Shown here: one piece after another, positions 8,728 to 15,270 of the stretch
Layout: each line of letters begins with the position of its first letter
Position numbering within the stretch: position 1 is the stretch's first letter
Source: SSF53 sp036170535
Lineage (GTDB): Bacteria; Spirochaetota; Leptospiria; Leptospirales; Leptonemataceae
NCBI GenBank assembly: GCA_036170535.1
Contig: JAVHPJ010000233.1
Span: forward strand, 1 to 26,013
DNA: 26,013 nt
Direction of reading: 5' to 3'
The notes under the pieces: generated by a model
What the model was told of the DNA's origin: nothing
Seen by the model: the letters and a program-made list of their open reading frames with translations, nothing else
Databases searched by the model: none
Translations under genes and position numbers: made by a program

Positions 8728-8745
8728 GGTGAGCAAAAACTCACC
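8728..8745. promoter_or_regulatory. Inverted repeat GGTGAG-N6-CTCACC before the RND gene
   Basis: Perfect 6-bp inverted repeat with an A-rich 6-nt spacer, 25 nt upstream of the RND start codon. It matches the layout of 5243-5260 (GGT-S-A-R half-site, 6-nt homopolymer-rich spacer). Possible operator or 5'-UTR hairpin. Confidence 0.4.
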
Positions 8746-8845
8746 GGTAGGGCCAGCTCAGACCGCACGAATGACTCGTCAAATTGAATAAACCGCAGGC
8801 GGAATTTCGCTCGAAACGCTTGCAAATTTTATCCTTGACCTCGAC

Positions 8846-8887
8846 CGGGCGCAGGCGCGTTTCCTCGGGCGACAGGCCTTGCGCCCG
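8846..8887 (+). promoter_or_regulatory. Leader stem-loop upstream of the acyltransferase gene
   Basis: CGGGCGCA (8846-8853) pairs perfectly with TGCGCCCG (8880-8887) around a 26-nt loop, ending about 20 nt before the ATG. It lies in the 205-nt gap between the divergent RND and acyltransferase genes. The rest of that gap shows no convincing promoter box. It may be a 5'-UTR structure, but GC-rich sequence makes chance pairing likely. Confidence 0.3.
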
Positions 8888-8908
8888 CGCCAGGCATTAC
8901 CGCTAATC

Positions 8909-9889
8909 ATGAATCGCAAAAAGACGGACAAACGCACGCTCCAGAAGCGACTCGAATACATCTTTCTCCAGTGCTTGCTGCGTCCGCTGATGGCGCTGCC
9001 TTACCGGGCCCGCGAACGGGTGCTGCATCGGCTGACGCGCGGCGTGGCGTTCCTCTCGCGGGATTTTCGCACGCGCATCCAGGACAATCTGGCCCGCGCC
9101 CTGCCCGCCCTGAGCCCCGCCGAACGCGAGGCCCTGGCGCAGGAGAACATGCAGAACCTCGCGCGCATGACCAATGAGTTTCTGGGCGAACCGCGCATGA
9201 CCCCGGACTTCGTCGAGCGCATGATCGTTTTCGAGCCGGATATAGAAACGGCGCGGCGCTTGCTGAATCGCGGCGGCATGCTGGTGTTGGGGCATCAGGG
9301 CAGCTGGGAATTCATGGGCGTGGGCATTACGCATTTGTGCGAAAGCACGGAACTGCACGTTTTTGCGAAGCGTCAGAGGAACCCCTGGGCCAATGAGTGG
9401 ATCGCACGCATGCGCGCCACGCAGAACATTAAACTCATTTATACCGACGAAAGTCCGCGCGTCGCGCTGAGTCTGCTCAAGAAGAAACACCTGGTGGCGT
9501 TTATCGCCGACCAGGACGCGGGCGCCACGGGCGAGTTTTTTCCGTTTTTCGGCCGCTTTGCATCGACTTATCAGGGTCCGGCCATGTTCGCCCGTATGAC
9601 GGATTGCCCGATACTCTTCTGCTGGTCCTGGCACGACAGCGAAAGCCGGCTGCACTTTCACCTGATGGAATTACCGCGCCCTGCGCTCGACCCCAAACGC
9701 GATCCGGCGGCCTGGGAACGCGAATTCACCTGGCAATGGGTGCAGCTGCTGGAAAGCAAAGTTCGCGAACACCCGGGCGACTACTACTGGCTGCACCGAC
9801 GCTGGCACACGCGTCCCGGCCGTCCCGCGGAACTCTCTGCCTACTGGCTATCGCGCGGCGCGGCGCTCAATGAATCGGACGGCGGATAA
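8909..9889 (+). CDS. Lipid A biosynthesis acyltransferase (LpxL/HtrB family)
   Basis: 326 residues. The family transfers a secondary acyl chain from acyl-ACP to the lipid A precursor at the inner membrane. The H-x4-D/E catalytic motif is present as GHQGSWEF (His129, Glu134). The later conserved blocks are ADQDAG, FFPFFGRFASTYQGPAMFARMT and YYWLHRRWHTRP. Unlike E. coli LpxL there is little obvious N-terminal transmembrane helix, only an amphipathic stretch (YIFLQCLLRPLMALPY). The ATG at 8909 is preferred; a TTG at 8879 in frame would add ten residues but lies in the leader hairpin. The 3' end overlaps the cyclase gene by 20 nt. Which secondary acyl position it fills cannot be told. Confidence 0.9.
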   Translation: MNRKKTDKRTLQKRLEYIFLQCLLRPLMALPYRARERVLHRLTRGVAFLSRDFRTRIQDNLARALPALSPAEREALAQENMQNLARMTNEFLGEPRMTPDFVERMIVFEPDIETARRLLNRGGMLVLGHQGSWEFMGVGITHLCESTELHVFAKRQRNPWANEWIARMRATQNIKLIYTDESPRVALSLLKKKHLVAFIADQDAGATGEFFPFFGRFASTYQGPAMFARMTDCPILFCWSWHDSESRLHFHLMELPRPALDPKRDPAAWEREFTWQWVQLLESKVREHPGDYYWLHRRWHTRPGRPAELSAYWLSRGAALNESDGG

Positions 9890-11045
9890 CCGTAACGAAA
9901 ACAGAAAATTCACACTTGCTGTCCATTCGGGCGTATGGAAATTGCTGTCGAACGTTATGGATTCCGCTGCGATCCTGCGCCTCCTGAACTCGCTCGACGC
10001 CTACGTCCTCGAACTGGACGCGGGCTTTCGCATCCGCACCGTTTCCGGCGGTCTTATCCGGCGTCTGGGCTTGACTCCCGCGGATCTCGCCGGGCAGAGC
10101 GCAATGCGCCTGTTTCCGCTTGAAACCTTCCAGGAGCTATTTGTGCGCGGCGGCGTGGGCAGGACGACGCTTAAGAATTTTCGCGCGTGGCTGCGCACCG
10201 GTCCGCAAACCCCGCGCATGCTGGCCCAGATTTCCGGCCGACGTGTGATGAGCGCAGGGAGCGCACGCGGCGCCGACGGGGAGCGCTTCCGTCTATTGAT
10301 CCAGGACATTACGCCGCCAACGGCGCCTTATCCGGAGCTCGGCGACTATTCTACAAATCTGCGCGCGTTTCAACTGGTAAAGCGCTACATCAATCGGCAT
10401 GTCTGGAGTCGCGCCCAGAGCGCTGCGCGCGCGGATCTCACGCGCATTCCGGACGAAGAGCGCGAGTTCACGTTTTTATTCGCAGACCTGGTGTCGTTCA
10501 CGGCGCTCGCCGAAAAGAGTTCGCCCGCCGAAGTGGTCGCGATGCTCAACTTATCGATCGGGGCCACCTCGTCGACGATTGTGCACAGCGGCGGCTTTGT
10601 GGATAAGATCATGGGCGACTCGATCTTCGCTGTATTCTTAAATCCCCTGGATGCGTTGATCGCGTCGATTGAGATTCAAAAGCAGTTTAACATTCTGAAT
10701 CTCTTCCGACTTAAACAGGATCAAGACGAAGTCAGTTTGCGCGTGGGCATCCACACCGGCAAGTGTCTCATGGCGACGATCGGGTCGGACGAATTTATGG
10801 AACTCACGTTCATTGGCGACGCGGTGAACTCCGCGTCGCGCCTGGAACGCGCCTGCGTTGCGGGCGCAATTCTGGCCTCCGATGCGACGATTGCGCTGGT
10901 GCGCGAGCACGTGGAGATATCGCACGAAGAAACGTTGCACGTAAAAGGTAAAACCCAGCCCCTGCACGCCTGCTACGTAAACCGGGTAAGCTTCGACGGG
11001 CCGCGCGGCCCGGTCAGTCTGGGCCTGGACGATTCAATTTTCTGA
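9870..11045 (+). CDS. PAS-domain class III adenylate cyclase
   Basis: 391 residues, predicted to make cAMP from ATP. Residues ~30-145 form a PAS-like sensor (LNSLDAYVLELDAGFRIRTVSG ... RFRLLIQDITPP). A linker with YINRHVWSRAQ follows, then the class III catalytic domain. The catalytic residues look complete: metal-binding Asp206 (FLFADLVSFT) and Asp250 (VDKIMGDS), adenine-selecting Lys246 and Asp317 (FIGDAVNSASRLE), and transition-state Asn320 and Arg324. There is no transmembrane segment, so it is cytosolic. The start at 9870 overlaps the acyltransferase by 20 nt and implies co-expression; an ATG at 9957 is an alternative that would still keep the PAS core. A hairpin terminator follows the stop. 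Many Leptospira cyclases share this plan. Confidence 0.9.
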   Translation: MNRTADNRNENRKFTLAVHSGVWKLLSNVMDSAAILRLLNSLDAYVLELDAGFRIRTVSGGLIRRLGLTPADLAGQSAMRLFPLETFQELFVRGGVGRTTLKNFRAWLRTGPQTPRMLAQISGRRVMSAGSARGADGERFRLLIQDITPPTAPYPELGDYSTNLRAFQLVKRYINRHVWSRAQSAARADLTRIPDEEREFTFLFADLVSFTALAEKSSPAEVVAMLNLSIGATSSTIVHSGGFVDKIMGDSIFAVFLNPLDALIASIEIQKQFNILNLFRLKQDQDEVSLRVGIHTGKCLMATIGSDEFMELTFIGDAVNSASRLERACVAGAILASDATIALVREHVEISHEETLHVKGKTQPLHACYVNRVSFDGPRGPVSLGLDDSIF

Positions 11046-11050
11046 TCGCC

Positions 11051-11070
11051 AACGGGTCGCGGCCCGTTTT
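11051..11070 (+). terminator. Rho-independent terminator after the cyclase
   Basis: AACGGG-TCGCGG-CCCGTT hairpin beginning 5 nt after the cyclase stop, followed by a short T-run (TTTT at 11067-11070, partly in the stem). It ends 10 nt before the stop codon of the convergent MetE-like gene. Confidence 0.6.
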
Positions 11071-11080
11071 GGAACGCCGC

Positions 11081-12145
11081 CTAACCGGCCAGTTTTTTCT
11101 CGGCGAGCGCAACGCCCTCAACGCGTGCGCGGATTTTTGCGAAGGCTGTATCGCGCGCAGTGGAGACGTCATCCGCAAACGGCGAAAAACCGCAGTCATC
11201 CGTAGCTCCCAGTCGACCGAGCGGAATAAACTGCGCTGCCTCCGTCAGCATATCGCACACCTCCCGCTTGTCTTCCACACGCGGGTCGATCACGTTAATC
11301 ACGCCAAGGAAAATGCGCTGATCAGGTCGCGAAAACTGTTTCACGGCCGCCAGTGCGCCTTTACGGTCCTTCTCGCCCGCGTACTCCAGATAAAAATTCC
11401 CCGCATTCAATTTGAACAAGCGGGGCAGCAGCTCCGCGTAACTGACGCTCGCGCTATGCGTTGAGTCATGGTCGCCGCCCGGACAAGAATGCACGCCAAT
11501 CCGGGACCGCTCCGCATCGCTGAAGGACGCCAGCGTGCGATTGATCAGATCGACAAAGCTATCCAGCAGCGCCCCGGAGGGGTCCAACTTCAATGCGAGC
11601 CGACCCTCCGTAAAATCGATCTGAATGCTGTGCGCGCCCAGATCCAGGCAACGCTTGATCTCACTGGCGGATTCGCTGACCAGGTCCGCGAGAAACTGTT
11701 CGCGCGAATAGTCCGCCAGACCCGACGCGGGGTACAGTAAACTCAAGGCCGAAGGCGAGATGAGCGCCTGTTTTACTGGCAGACGCGTGAACTTCAAAGC
11801 GCGAGTCAGATAATCGCTCGCATAGGCCTGGTACCGAAAAGGCCCGGACGCTATCCGCGGCAACTGGCGAATGTGGCCGTCCTCAAAGGGTATCACCACG
11901 CCGTCCGGCGCAAGGTTTTGCATGCCGGCGAGAGGGTACGTGACAAAACTGGGCTTACTCTGTTCCCCATCGCTGAGAACGGGCGAGCCGGTGTTTTCCA
12001 GGGCCTCCATGGTTTCGCGCGTCGCACGCTCGTACTGAATATCGAGCTCCGCTTGAGAAATCTCATTGCGGGCGCAGGCGGCCATCGCTTCCAGTAGATA
12101 GGCCGGGCGCGGAATGCTGCCAATGGGCTCGGTGGGTATTTGCAT
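11081..12145 (-). CDS. MetE-like protein: cobalamin-independent methionine synthase, catalytic domain only
   Basis: 354 residues, compared with ~750 for two-domain MetE; it corresponds to the C-terminal zinc-binding barrel. Zinc ligands are visible: His209-x-Cys211 (VHSCPGG), Glu234 (NFYLEYAGEK) and Cys298 (ATDDCGF). GSIPRP near the N-terminus and IQIDFTEGRLALK also fit the family. Stand-alone proteins of this type include archaeal core MetE and other methyltransferases (for example epoxyalkane:CoM transferase relatives), so the methyl donor and acceptor are uncertain. The ATG at 12145 is chosen because GGGAG lies 8-12 nt upstream; an extra 20 codons upstream are open. AGAGGA / TCCTCT (12146-12171) could form a hairpin with the Shine-Dalgarno in its loop. 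No B12 or SAM riboswitch is recognisable upstream. It is monocistronic. Confidence 0.85.
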   Translation of the reverse strand: MQIPTEPIGSIPRPAYLLEAMAACARNEISQAELDIQYERATRETMEALENTGSPVLSDGEQSKPSFVTYPLAGMQNLAPDGVVIPFEDGHIRQLPRIASGPFRYQAYASDYLTRALKFTRLPVKQALISPSALSLLYPASGLADYSREQFLADLVSESASEIKRCLDLGAHSIQIDFTEGRLALKLDPSGALLDSFVDLINRTLASFSDAERSRIGVHSCPGGDHDSTHSASVSYAELLPRLFKLNAGNFYLEYAGEKDRKGALAAVKQFSRPDQRIFLGVINVIDPRVEDKREVCDMLTEAAQFIPLGRLGATDDCGFSPFADDVSTARDTAFAKIRARVEGVALAEKKLAG

Positions 12146-12317
12146 AGAGGACTCCCGAGTAAAAATCCTCTTTGCATTCGGATGCGCCGCCGGGACGTCA
12201 ATCAAACCAATTAATTATTACATATTATTCACATTCCTCCGATGCTTATATTTGCGAGGAATCTGCGAACTCAGCATTAGAATCGTGCGACCGAACTTTA
12301 ACACAATGCAGCAAGCA
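12146..12317. promoter_or_regulatory. AT-rich intergenic region upstream of the MetE-like gene, with an inverted repeat
   Basis: 172 nt between the end of the LpxR gene and the start of the MetE-like gene, both on the minus strand. The centre (about 12200-12260) is markedly AT-rich for this genome and probably holds the MetE-like promoter. A perfect 7-bp inverted repeat ATTCCTC / GAGGAAT (12233-12239 and 12256-12262) spans a 16-nt AT-rich core. It has no T-run on either side, so an operator is more likely than a terminator. Confidence 0.4.
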
Positions 12318-13880
12318 TCAGAATACGTATGCCACGCGAAACTCAGCCCAGCGATGGTAACCCGGCAGATCGCTGCGCTGGCGAAACTCCGCGCTGCGCA
12401 CGCCGATTGCAAAATGCGCAGAAAAGCCGCCAAAATCTGCGGCGAGGCCAAGACGCGCAGTCCCGTAGAATGGGAGTCGTTCGGCCACGTAGTTTTTACG
12501 GCCCTGACTCTTATCAAAGAGAGCTCGATAGATCGCCAGCTGCACCAGCGGATCCGTCACGGCCGTTCCCTCGATCAGCATCAGGTACGCCGCCAGCTTT
12601 GTCTCGGCCGGCAGCGGATCGCCGGGCTCGCGGGTCAACATCGAGTAGGCGAAAAACTGCTGCAGCGGGCTCGTAGGCGGGGCGTCGGTGAAAAGCGAGT
12701 TCACAACGAGCAGGCGATCGAACTCCGTCAAGGATTGCCCGCCATTAAACAATGCAGTATAAATCAAATAATCGAGCCCGTTAAACTGCGCCCCGGATAC
12801 TCCAGCCGCATATAACAAATACTCTTCTATAGAGCTGTAGCTTTCTGGATGCAGAATTAAGGCGTCGTAAGCTACAAGCGACGCGATTGCGTCCGTCCGT
12901 CCCAGTCCCTGCGCCAGCGCCGCGTAGGCGACGCCGCTCGCCAGATCGCTCTGTCTCGCGGTGTACGTGCTCGGATTGCCGCTGGCGCCTTCGATTAACG
13001 CGTTGTAGGCGACGCCCGTGCCGCTCGCCTGCGCGAATAAATACAGTTCCCGCTCGCGCGTACGCGTTCCGGCGGCGATATTGGGCGGCGTCGGATCGCC
13101 GCTCGCATAATTGCGCTCTGGATCAATGAGCCCCGCGCGCACCGTAAGTCCGGCGCCGGCGTTCGTGAATACATTCCCGAGCGAAACGTCGCCCAGGGCG
13201 CCCGCCTGAAACCATTCTCCCAGCGAGTACAGGCGCGCCTCCGTGCGATAGTTGAGTCGTACGCCGAGCTCGTTATAATCCTGCGTTCCCCAGCCCTCAG
13301 GCGTCGGCGAACTCGTAAGACTGCGATGAACATAGGTCTGCGTTTCTCTGGTTCCCGCCGCCGGCCCTACGACGCCAAGATCCAGCTCCAGAGTCTGGAT
13401 GCGCTCGGGGCTGGAATGACCGGCCAGCAAACCCAGGTACGACCAGCCGCCGTAGGGTCGATCGCCGTAACTCGCGTCCGATCTTGAAATATTGCGCGGC
13501 GAGTACATATTCTGACCCAGCGCAATCCCGCGGAACACTGCGCCGCTGGCCTCCGGATTCCCGGCCAGATTGGAATCCAGCGCGCGAAACACCGCCATGG
13601 GCCAGGCGCCCACAAAGCCATTCTGATCCGCGCGATAATAGCTGTGCTTCCAGAGAATCCGCGCGCCGTTGGTATAATAATTATCCGTGCCGAGCAACAC
13701 GTCGTTTTCCATTTGATACGAAAGCGTGTGGCGATCCCGGAGCGGATCCTGCTCCTCCTCCGCCGCCAGACCGACGCCCTGCGCGACGCACACGGCGCCC
13801 AGGATGCGCACCAGACCGCGAACGACTGCGGGCGTGCGCGTGTTTCGAAACTCCGGCTTACCCCGGCGCCAACGATTCAC
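12318..13880 (-). CDS. LpxR-family lipid A 3'-O-deacylase with repeat insertion
   Basis: 520 residues against ~300-340 for typical LpxR (DUF2219). It should be an outer-membrane barrel removing the 3'-acyloxyacyl chain of lipid A. It has a signal peptide (residues 1-40, core VVRGLVRILGAVCVAQGVGLA). Family blocks are QMENDVLLGTDNYYTNG (Asn59, Asp60), DRPYGGWSYLG, ETQTYVHRSL (catalytic His185), GWGTQDYNELG, and a final aromatic strand ending Phe (RVAYVF). The extra length lies at residues ~290-455, where the conserved 'AYNxxLxG' hairpin is followed by about eight more degenerate copies with a 19-residue period. The start is GTG at 13880: it overlaps the subtilase stop (GTGA, 4 nt) and has GGGAG just upstream. 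The frame is open further upstream, but only as a shadow of the subtilase. Confidence 0.85.
   Translation of the reverse strand: MNRWRRGKPEFRNTRTPAVVRGLVRILGAVCVAQGVGLAAEEEQDPLRDRHTLSYQMENDVLLGTDNYYTNGARILWKHSYYRADQNGFVGAWPMAVFRALDSNLAGNPEASGAVFRGIALGQNMYSPRNISRSDASYGDRPYGGWSYLGLLAGHSSPERIQTLELDLGVVGPAAGTRETQTYVHRSLTSSPTPEGWGTQDYNELGVRLNYRTEARLYSLGEWFQAGALGDVSLGNVFTNAGAGLTVRAGLIDPERNYASGDPTPPNIAAGTRTRERELYLFAQASGTGVAYNALIEGASGNPSTYTARQSDLASGVAYAALAQGLGRTDAIASLVAYDALILHPESYSSIEEYLLYAAGVSGAQFNGLDYLIYTALFNGGQSLTEFDRLLVVNSLFTDAPPTSPLQQFFAYSMLTREPGDPLPAETKLAAYLMLIEGTAVTDPLVQLAIYRALFDKSQGRKNYVAERLPFYGTARLGLAADFGGFSAHFAIGVRSAEFRQRSDLPGYHRWAEFRVAYVF
12516..13013 (-). repeat. Nine degenerate ~19-residue repeats inside the LpxR barrel
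   Basis: Protein-level tandem repeat in the LpxR-like gene, residues ~290-455. The core is [VAIL]-[AI]-Y-x-[AM]-L-x-x-G. The Tyr (or replacement) falls at residues 292, 319, 338, 357, 374, 393 (Val), 412, 432 and 451, giving spacings of 27, 19, 19, 17, 19, 19, 20 and 19. Copies begin VAYNALIEG, VAYAALAQG, VAYDALILH, LLYAAGVSG, LIYTALFNG, LVVNSLFTD, FAYSMLTRE, AAYLMLIEG and AIYRALFDK. The first resembles the AYN-x-x-LDG hairpin found once in ordinary LpxR proteins, so the array looks like an old expansion of a native element. The DNA copies have diverged too far to see as direct repeats. Confidence 0.75.
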
Positions 13881-15166
13881 AACCCGTCTCCCGGTTTGAT
13901 TTTTTGCGCGCTCAGTTCGGCCAGCGTCGCCTCGCCGGTCACTATGCCTGCGCCGCGGTCGAGGGCGTGGGCGCCCGGGCCGGATCGCGCGGCCGCACGG
14001 CGTAAAATCTCCCGCAACTCCGCCGGCGGGAGCGCGTCCGGCGCATACCGCTCGCGCACGGCGGCTACCAGACCGGAAACAAGCGGGGCCGCCGCTGATG
14101 TGCCGTGAAAAAGTTTGCGATCCGGTCCCAGAAAGTGCGTGTAGCAGCACAGGTCGGGTTTCTCCCGAACAAAGGCGCCCGGTCCCGTCGTGGAATACTC
14201 AGCGACGGCGCCGGAGAGATCCACGCCGCCGACGGCCAGCGTAAAGGCCGCCGACGCTGCGCCAACAACGCCGACGTCCGCAAAACGTCCCGCCCCGTCA
14301 TAGGGTTGCGCCCCGCCGCTGTTGCCCGCCGCATAGATCAGATCGGCGCCATTCGCTTCGAGTTCGGCCGCCAGGCGCGTCAGCGGATGCTCGGCGTTAT
14401 GACTGTAATTGCGTTCATCCCCCGGCGGATAGTCCCACGCCGGATGCAGCAGCGACCAGCTGTTGTTGACCACCAGCGCGCGCACCAGCCCGCGACGCCG
14501 CTCCGCTTTTAAAGTCTCCGAGAGCTTTTTGTAAGAAACTAAAATATTACTTATGAATCCATCGAACACCCGGTTTGCCGCGCGCGGTCGCTTGAGCGCG
14601 ATGTGATCGATCAGGATGGCGTCCGGCGCAAGTAACAGAGCCGAGGCCGCGCTCATCATGCCGTGGGCGCTCGCCGTTTTTCCCGGCGCATCGCGCGTGT
14701 GCGCGCTCCGATCCAGTTGCAAATCGCGCCCGCCGAGCGGTCGATTAAAAAGCCGCTCCAGTTTTTTTACATCAAACCCGTGATCCAGAAGCGCCAGCCG
14801 TACGCCCGCGCCATTCAAACCGGCGGCGGACAAAGCTGCGCGTCCCATGCGCGCCTCGACGGCGCGATACTCGCCAACCGGCGGAGAGTCCGGCCCGACG
14901 CCCGCGGATACAAGCGGCAGGTCGGCAATTACTGCGCTCGGCTGCAGCGCCGCAGGCAGATTATAAAAATACTCGAAAGCCGCGCCGGGCCGCGCTTCCA
15001 CGCAGCGCACAAGCGCGCGCGCTTCGGAGAACCCGCCGTCGCCGCGCGCCTGCGGCAAGGGCAAATGAAAATCGTAATCCAGGCGCAGGCCGCCCGGCAG
15101 AGCGCCGCGCCGACGCTCAAAGCGCTCCAGAGTCGTAACTCGAAATTCTACCAGAAAGGCGGACAT
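13877..15166 (-). CDS. S8 subtilisin-like serine protease without signal peptide
   Basis: 429 residues. The catalytic triad and oxyanion residue are all present: Asp128 (LALLDHGFD), His168 (ASAHGMMSA), Asn282 (AAGNSGG) and Ser357 (HGTSAAAPLVSGL). The N-terminal ~120 residues are not the usual inhibitor propeptide I know. They begin MSAFLVEFRVTTLERFERR and contain no signal peptide or hydrophobic helix, so the protein looks cytosolic. That is unusual for a subtilase, and for one whose stop codon overlaps the start of an outer-membrane enzyme gene. The domain between Asp and His is short and the region after His has an inserted LIDHIALKRPRAANRVF segment. Activity is likely; the substrate is unknown. 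It sits 104 nt downstream of the triple-fusion gene. Confidence 0.9.
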   Translation of the reverse strand: MSAFLVEFRVTTLERFERRRGALPGGLRLDYDFHLPLPQARGDGGFSEARALVRCVEARPGAAFEYFYNLPAALQPSAVIADLPLVSAGVGPDSPPVGEYRAVEARMGRAALSAAGLNGAGVRLALLDHGFDVKKLERLFNRPLGGRDLQLDRSAHTRDAPGKTASAHGMMSAASALLLAPDAILIDHIALKRPRAANRVFDGFISNILVSYKKLSETLKAERRRGLVRALVVNNSWSLLHPAWDYPPGDERNYSHNAEHPLTRLAAELEANGADLIYAAGNSGGAQPYDGAGRFADVGVVGAASAAFTLAVGGVDLSGAVAEYSTTGPGAFVREKPDLCCYTHFLGPDRKLFHGTSAAAPLVSGLVAAVRERYAPDALPPAELREILRRAAARSGPGAHALDRGAGIVTGEATLAELSAQKIKPGDGL

Positions 15167-15270
15167 GGGCGGCGCGGCGACGCCGCCCAGTTTCCACCCG
15201 CGAGCCGGACGATTTCAATAATAATTCCCTGCAGTCAGGAAAAATACTCCGGACCGCAAACTTTACAATT

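Noticed and set aside
7843..8787. 314-residue plus-strand frame antisense to the RND gene
   Set aside because: A mirror of GC-rich codon bias; it has no recognisable domain, and the RND gene on the other strand is certain.
12146..12317. Cobalamin or SAM riboswitch upstream of the MetE-like gene
   Set aside because: I looked for B12-box-like or SAM-type conserved cores and saw none; the AT-rich stretch is too short and lacks the expected helices.
13881..14150. N-terminal extension of the LpxR-like protein
   Set aside because: It overlaps the subtilase 3' end and is Arg/Gly/Pro-rich. The GTG at 13880 has a ribosome site and directly precedes the signal peptide.
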